Below are positions 58,366 to 64,000 of a stretch of DNA of 64,000 bases, in pieces. How positions within the stretch are numbered: the stretch's first letter is position 1; each line of letters begins with the position of its first letter. The position numbers and the translations under genes are program-made. Location of the stretch: NCBI GenBank assembly GCA_963978895.1, contig OZ022245.1, positions 20,106,202 through 20,170,201 of the forward strand. The letters are read 5' to 3'. The notes under the pieces are model-generated. The model ran no database searches. It was not told the DNA's origin and was given only the letters and a program-made list of their open reading frames with translations. The DNA comes from Erpobdella octoculata (taxonomy: Eukaryota > Annelida > Clitellata > Hirudinida > Erpobdellidae).

Positions 58366-59160
58366 CAGTGGCGTAGCTAGGGTCTTCTGCGCCCGGGGAC
58401 AAAACACAAAATCTGCGCCCCCTACATAAAATCTCGATTGTTTTCCCTTAAATCAATCTGCGCTCTGCTCCTTTCCATGCATTAAATGATTTCCGGTGGA
58501 AAGGATTGTTCTCGTGAGCCGCTAGTTTCTCTGGCTTCCTCCACTTGCTGAATCCATTAGATAATTCAAAAGATGATTTATTATTTGCACTGGATGAGGG
58601 AAATAACAAGCAGCAAAAACAATACGCTGCTTCATTCAATGGTGAATAAACTAGCCAGACCCGATTCACCTCATCACCCTTTCCATTGGCAAGTCTCCGC
58701 TTGAACCATGGCTTTGTCATAGAACGGCTGTCTTTCTTAGCAAATGGACCATTATTATTTTGAAATACATTAGAGCCTTGAGATACCATTTCTGTGCAGA
58801 GCTGTTGAGAAATTATAGGCAGTCGTGATGTTTGGTCGAAATCCAAATAGCCAACGTCGCCGAGCATAAGCACAGCTGGAATTGGATTTGGCCTATGAGA
58901 AATGATATCAATTTCTACTTCAGAGTCAGATGAAGTTGATAAACTACTACTGTTCTCTATGTTTTGCTGATTCTGCTGTACACTTGGTTGATCATTGAAT
59001 TCATCAACATCAGTATCCTGAGGCTGTTGGCTTTCTTCTGGTGTTGACTTTGCCTTCTTCAAAAAACATTCCAGTAGTTTGCTGGACTTACTAGCTTCTC
59101 TTATTTCATCTGCCTTTTTTTTTCTTCGCTGAGCTCCACTAGGCTTTTTTTCAAACATAT
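58366..59160 (-). mobile_element. hAT element end with TTF-type zinc-finger transposase N-terminus
   Basis: Starts CAGTGGCGTAGCTAGGG, a widespread hAT terminus, directly against the end of the preceding element. Right end not found. Encodes the reading 58448-59158. Confidence 0.75.
58448..59158 (-). CDS. TTF-type (ZMYM-like) hAT transposase, N-terminal fragment
   Basis: 236 residues: MFEKKPSGAQRRKKKADEI, a Ser/Gln-rich acidic stretch, then TKPWFKRRLANGKGDEVNRV, WLVYSPLNEAAYCFCCLLF, GFSKWRKPEKLAAHE and NPFHRKSF. The WL.YS..... YC..C.LF...GF..W..L..HE...H array is the TTF-type zinc finger that starts one hAT lineage, also found in ZMYM1-like proteins. The catalytic domain is missing, so it is a truncated transposon gene, though this part is intact. 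59161-59862 has no recognised feature. Confidence 0.8.
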   Translation of the reverse strand: MFEKKPSGAQRRKKKADEIREASKSSKLLECFLKKAKSTPEESQQPQDTDVDEFNDQPSVQQNQQNIENSSSLSTSSDSEVEIDIISHRPNPIPAVLMLGDVGYLDFDQTSRLPIISQQLCTEMVSQGSNVFQNNNGPFAKKDSRSMTKPWFKRRLANGKGDEVNRVWLVYSPLNEAAYCFCCLLFPSSSANNKSSFELSNGFSKWRKPEKLAAHENNPFHRKSFNAWKGAERRLI

Positions 59161-59899
59161 CTGAAATTAAGAAAACTTTTTATATAAGATACAATATTAA
59201 TAAATAGTTATTTATATAATTAACAATAATTAAATTTTCTAATAAATTTTAATATACGTTTTTTAATTTTATTTGACAAACTGAAAAGTATTTTTTTCAA
59301 ATTGCTTTAACCATATAACCAAGTTCAATTTTATATAAATGAACCATTCCAGTGAAGAAAAAATTCAAGAAAATAATAATCATTGTTACTCACTTTGTTT
59401 ATTTGTTTTCCTTCAAAAAAGAAATGCAAAATCCAAACAACTTTTCTTTTTGATGATTGGTTAGTAGTTCATTAACATAGTTGGTATGGTATATAAGCCA
59501 GAAAGTAAATTCATCGGATTGATCGAAAAATCTATTTTGAGGTTGATCGATAGAGGAATCTCCTAGCTGATCCGGAAACTGATATTCAAGTGAATCAAAA
59601 AACTGGTCGTGAGAATGAGATTTATCAGAATGTTGATCATCATGCAGAACCTGACAATTTCTCGATGAGATGGAAATAGCACACTCAAAAAATATAATAT
59701 AGCTGTATTGTACTTTATAGCCCTATGCTTATATCACTATGTATGCCAACATGATTTTTTTTTATCACCATGCAAACTGACTAACTTTTTTCAATACCTA
59801 TCCCCATAAAAATAAAATACATATTCAAACTTTCTGCTTTGATCTTTGTTCATTGTTTCAGAAGTCATCTTTGTGGTTTGACGTTTCTTAGTAAATACA

Positions 59900-61539
59900 A
59901 TGGATGAATTGGAGATGTATTTGTCAGGAATTGATATGAAAGAGTATTATGAAGTATTCCAAAGACATGCTCTTACTCTTAATGATGTGATGGACTTAAC
60001 TTGTGATGAACTAGAGAAGGTATGAGAAAGATTTTCTTCAGATGATTTAATACATTTTTTTATTTCGTTGTGTTGTTTCAAAGTTGGGAATTACTAACGA
60101 AAATGATGTAAAAAAGGTTTCCGAACTTCTACTTAAAGTAAAGAAAACTCCTAAAACCTCAAAAGTTGTGTCAAAGTAAATTATTTTGTTTTTTTCTCAG
60201 TGCAATCTGACTTATTCTTTCTTATATAAATAGTCTTAGCTCATGTTGGCTCTGGCATTGAAAAGTTTGTTTATGTCATGAAAAATCTTTGAATTGAAAA
60301 ACCTTATTATGAATTAAAAAGCAGCTCTCTTAATTTTGACCGGTGTTGATATAACGAGACAGAGTTACTCGAGTTTTAAATTGGTTCCGTTTTTTTTTTA
60401 AATAATTCATGGTTTTATATACAAATAGCAGTATTTATAAAATACTAAAGTGTTTACTGTCTTAGATTAGACAGTTGCAAAGCTGAAACATGCAGGCCAA
60501 AGGTCCCACGCGTGTATCTCATCAATAAAGTTTACTATGCATGGGTACCCATTGCAAAAATGGTATTAAGAGAATGCTTATTGCTCGCGTGTTTTTTTGG
60601 ACCAAAAATTTAAATCATAGATTAAAATAATTGTAAAAGATGTCTACATTTTCCTTAGATTTTGATTCAAGGTAAGCCATGTAGAACTTTCTGTTATGGA
60701 TGAGCTGAATTCAATAGACGTCGGTGGTGTCACAATGTCGAGATTAATTCCCCATTCTATGACATGTAGTCACTGGTAAAAAAATCATTAAAATTGAAGC
60801 AGTTTCTGGGAGTAAATTAGTGATGGAACCATCAGATAGAGAAAGAGCAGGTGTTTTGACAGTATGTTATCAGGTTCTTGTCATTAAAACTTCCTATCAG
60901 TTTCTTTTTTGTGTGGTGAACTGTACAAATAACCATATACAGTAGAGTACTGCACAGGTCGATTTTTCATTGCCCGGCCCATTTCATAAGCCAAAATTCC
61001 AGACTTGGTTTGTCTTGTTTGGGAACGGAGTATTATTTAGCAACTTTTTTAAGTTCTGGGTATTTTTAGACCGAATGAAAAATGAAAGAGATGTTGTCAG
61101 AAAAATTATTTGGTATGGAAATAAAGACAGTTTTAATTACAGGAATTAATAATCAATAGCCATCTTCTAAGGATTTTCTAGCATTAACCATTTTCATAGA
61201 ATTGTTCAAATAAACATAACATTATCTATATTTTCTTTAAGGTATATATACTCTGCTGAAATTTGTAAGCCATCTATCAGCTTTTCACCATAATTTTCAA
61301 AGCCAATGCTTATATTTTGGTAATATTTTTATACCAAATAAGGTTTTTTTATGTAATTGCTATTATTAAAATTTTTTAATAATATTTTTTTAATATTTAA
61401 TTGTTTTTACAGGGATGGGTGGGCAGAAACTGCTTCTGATACAGCACAAGCAGTCTCAAAGCATTTGTCAGTTCTGACAGATCTTTGTAGTTCTGCTCTC
61501 AATGAGGACCAGTTTATGAAGTTGACACTTCCTGCTATG
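59900..61539 (+). CDS. SAM-domain protein gene, 5' part
   Basis: Exons 59900-60019, 60084-60175 and 61413-61539, GT/AG borders, phases consistent. ATG at 59900 is in a good context, with an in-frame TGA upstream and a possible 5' UTR acceptor at 59862. Residues 1-65 form a SAM domain: MDELEMYLSGIDMKEYYEVF, LTLNDVMDLTCDELEKLGI, VKKVSELLLKVKK. A short linker leads to DGWAETASDTAQAVSKHLSV and LCSSALNEDQFMKLTLPAM, a helical segment. SAM domains mediate self-association or RNA/protein binding. I do not recognise the parent protein; further exons past 61539 were not found and may lie beyond the inverted repeat. No stop interrupts the three exons. Confidence 0.7.
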
Positions 61540-61667
61540 GTTGGTACTACTACTTTTGAATACTCAACTAGTTGATTGAGAACAGATTTTTATAGAAAAT
61601 ATGTGTGTAAGTTATTAAAACAAAATTGAAGTCCTCAAATTATGGTAATAATGAAATAAAATTAAGA

Positions 61668-62009
61668 CAGTGCTGTCCAACCCATGGCCCATAGAGAAAT
61701 TCTGAGTTGCCCACTAAAACCTATGATAATGTTGGTCATTTCAGTTTTATACCCGTACTGCCTTATGCATACGACAGAAAGCATTAATTATCCTAATCTT
61801 ATCATAGAATTATAGACATAATTATTTGTTTAAAAGCACTGAATTTGAAACTGCATGGTCCGCAGCAACTTCAGCAAAGATTTGCCAACCAAACAGCAAA
61901 AAGCTCCGCTGTTGAGCCACTCGCTTCCAAATCTAACACCAATTCTCTGTATTATTCTAACTTCAGGATGTTTCTGGCCTCCATGTTGCTTTCCCACAGC
62001 ACTGTCAAC
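61668..62009. other. Degraded transposon-like sequence
   Basis: CAGTGCTGTCCAACCCATGG resembles a hAT terminus of the CAGTG(C/G)T type, but no matching end was identified. Confidence 0.3.
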
Positions 62010-62887
62010 CAGTAATATTTCAGTTACAGTTACAGTTAAAGTTACAACATTTTTCAGTTTCAGTTGAAGTTATTTTTCCACAAACATTTTTCAGTTACTA
62101 TTACACTTATTTATTTTTAAGTTAAAGTTACAGTTAACTGTAGATTCTATACACAGCCAAAAAAAATTTTTTTATTTATTTATTTACAAAATGGTAAAAC
62201 TTCGAGTTCATTAAAAAAACACGAGTTTCGAGATTCTTGGAGAGCCTGTTTCTGTTTCATATCACTGCAAACCGAGAAGATGCGCTCCACATATGCCTCT
62301 GAAGCAGGTGCAGAGATAAGGTTTTTAGCGAAGGCCGCTATTAGAGTATACCCTGTCTCTGAGGCTGTCCAGAAACTTAATCCAGTTTGATTAGCAGCTA
62401 ATCTTTTTGAAGCCCCAAGATAAGCATTAAGTTTTTCCTCAACAGAACTTCCGTGCCTAGATTGCTTGCTCGGAGAACTGGAAGCTTCAATTTCTTGGGC
62501 AAGCCTCTTAAATCTTTTTAAAGGAGGTTGGCACAATTCATCAGAAGACGATTGCAATAGCACTATCAACTATCAATAATAACAAAAGGCCGCGAATAAC
62601 TAAACAGCACCATATATACTATTTGTTAGGTAACACCAAAGAACTCGATTTTTATCTTTAGATAAAAAAATAAATCTAATAATTAATTTATTTAGAAAAA
62701 AATTACATTAAAAATATTTTTCAGTTATTGATTATTTTTATATTATTTAACTGAATTTATTATTCAGTTACTATTACAGTTAGAGTTATTCGCCGTATTT
62801 CAGTTACTATTACTATTACACTTAACTGACCATTATTTTTCTATTTTCCGATTTCAGTTAGTGTTACAGTTAACTTGAATATCACTG
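62010..62887 (-). mobile_element. hAT element with CAGTTACAGTT repeats
   Basis: 878 bases, inverted ends CAGT(A/G)ATATT, imperfect 8-base duplication CTGT(CA/AG)AC (62002-62009, 62888-62895). Subterminal CAGTTAC/GTTACAGTT motifs on both sides. Encodes the dimerisation fragment below. Nested in the repeat shared with the left end of the window. Confidence 0.82.
62180..62569 (-). pseudogene. hAT transposase dimerisation-domain fragment
   Basis: 129 residues. A Ser-rich start, then EEKLNAYLGASKRL, NQTGLSFWTASETGYTLIA, AFAKNLISAPASEAYVERIF and SVCSDM, the hAT C-terminal signature (PAS.A.VER.FS..G). The DDE part is missing. Confidence 0.82.
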
Positions 62888-64000
62888 CTGTAGACCCATT
62901 ATTTACTATTTTTAGTCTGGGAACCGGCAGCATATTTCAATATATATATATATACATATATGAAACCAGCTCGTCTCTGTTCTATAGCTTTTTTTTTTTT
63001 TAGTGCCACATTGAGAATAGTGATCTAAAGCCACGCCCCTCTTAGGCTGCTAGTCGACCTCTGCATACTACTGATACTACAAGGCAATCGTACTCGCTGA
63101 CATCGATGACTATTATTATTAATGAGAATAATGAGTAATGTAATAGTAATGATCATTCTATGTTTATGTTTTGGTTAACTCCGCCTCGCTAATTGCGAGC
63201 CAGTCCCAAGCCTGGAGAAAGGAGGAGGGAAAAGTAAAAAGGATCAAATTCTGATCCACGACAGGAAGTACATAAGTACTACATACAGCCATTAGAGTCT
63301 TAAAACACCTGGTGTAAAGGACTATAAACTATTATAAAAAAAAAAAAAAAAAAAAATATGTTTTGGTTTAGTCTGTTTGATAAACTTATTTTTTCAAATT
63401 TGTTACATAGAATTGGAATTGTCACGCCCGTGTTAAACACAACGTGCATGCCTAGCCATTTGTATATAGCAGTGCTCGGCGTAGGTAGTTAAGTGTGTGA
63501 TGCGCAGTTTATAAATTTGAATTGCGTGTATTACTACGTTGTTGTTTTGAATATTTTGAGCTGCAGCCAATCAGATTTGAATATTTGCGCGCTAGCTTTC
63601 AAATTCCTTTATAAGGAGGCTTGGATTATGAATCCTGGAGATTTGCGCCTGTTTTACGTGGAGCACGGACCTGTTTAGCTTTATCGTGTTTAATTGATAT
63701 TTTCTCGTGTTTTGGACATTATCGATAATTAAAATAACCAATTGTCAACTGGAAAGTGTTGAAGTTGTTTTATCCGGAAAGATCTCCAACAGTTTCGGCT
63801 ATTACAAAGGCGATAGTCATGACAGGAATGATTATTTTAGTGTTTCGATATCCGTAATTGACCATAATCGTAGCTCATCTAAGATATATCTTTATAATCT
63901 CGATTATACTCTTGGTTGTATGTGAGTGCCACCTGTAGTGTGCACGTCGTATGCAGCTGGAATTCGAAACTTTCTCAGCTTCTTTCTTGCCAACCGGATT
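62888..64000 (-). repeat. Second, inverted copy of the left-end repeat (940-1420)
   Basis: Reverse complement matches 940-1420, e.g. GGCTGCTAGTCGACCTCTGCA against its complement near 1280, and GAATCCGGTT near 946 against AACCGGATT at the window end. Runs off the right edge. Interrupted by a SINE at 63177. Confidence 0.9.
63177..63357 (+). mobile_element. SINE-like retroposon, family 1 (full copy)
   Basis: 181 bases from AACTCCGCCTCGCTAATTG to a poly-A tail. The 11-base duplication ATGTTTTGGTT (63166-63176, 63358-63368) is present once at the matching place in the left-end copy (near 1190), which is therefore the empty site. Confidence 0.95.

Overview
The window looks like a repeat-dense, AT-rich nuclear segment of an animal genome. 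The evidence is spliced genes with GT/AG introns, an ortholog of the metazoan chromatin protein GLYR1/N-PAC, telomere-type CCCTAA motifs, CR1/L2-group LINEs, a Penelope-like element, a Gmr1-type Ty3/gypsy element, tRNA-type SINEs and many hAT transposons. The species cannot be fixed from sequence alone. An invertebrate, possibly an invertebrate deuterostome or cnidarian, is the best guess; this is inference.

Host genes: (1) a GLYR1-like gene on the minus strand from 22622 (ATG) to 2798, running off the left side, with 11 recognisable coding exons (PWWP domain, basic linker, beta-hydroxyacid dehydrogenase NAD-binding domain); (2) a SAM-domain gene on the plus strand with three exons at 59900-61539, continuing beyond what I can model. 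Almost everything else is transposon-derived.

Layout. 1-2.8 kb: a terminal-inverted-repeat element whose interior is repeated, inverted, at the right end of the window. 2.8-22.6 kb: GLYR1, with introns holding LINE fragments (5.4-6.9, 11.3-13 kb), hAT pieces, SINEs, a duplicated-flank Gmr1-like LTR element (14.7-18.3 kb), a Merlin-like transposase and two non-autonomous DNA elements (20.3-22.3 kb). 22.9-29 kb: tRNA-type SINEs, a 301-bp tandem repeat, a Penelope C-terminus, a Helitron with a nested hAT built of palindromic minisatellite, and another hAT. 29.4-34.9 kb: a small LTR element encoding a SAP-like/acidic-repeat protein, long TA arrays, and a Ty3/gypsy integrase fragment split by a C/G-tract element that carries telomere-like arrays. 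35-37 kb: a long CA/TA microsatellite and a minisatellite. 37.9-48.9 kb: a nearly complete CR1-type LINE followed by four further LINE remnants, one with two younger insertions. 49-59 kb: a tiny palindromic element, a pogo-type element inside a hAT remnant, a Ulp1-PHD fragment, a poly-G minisatellite hAT, and two adjoining hATs. 59.9-64 kb: the SAM gene, then the second, inverted copy of the left-end repeat with a nested hAT and SINE.

The repeats show a clear order of events, because target-site duplications and empty-site comparisons between copies can be read directly. The most unusual items are the telomere-array element at 33253-34327, the SAP-protein LTR element at 29853-31872, the solo-LTR-plus-flank duplication around the Gmr1-like element, the palindrome-minisatellite hAT at 25720-27173 and the 71-bp palindromic element at 50303-50373.
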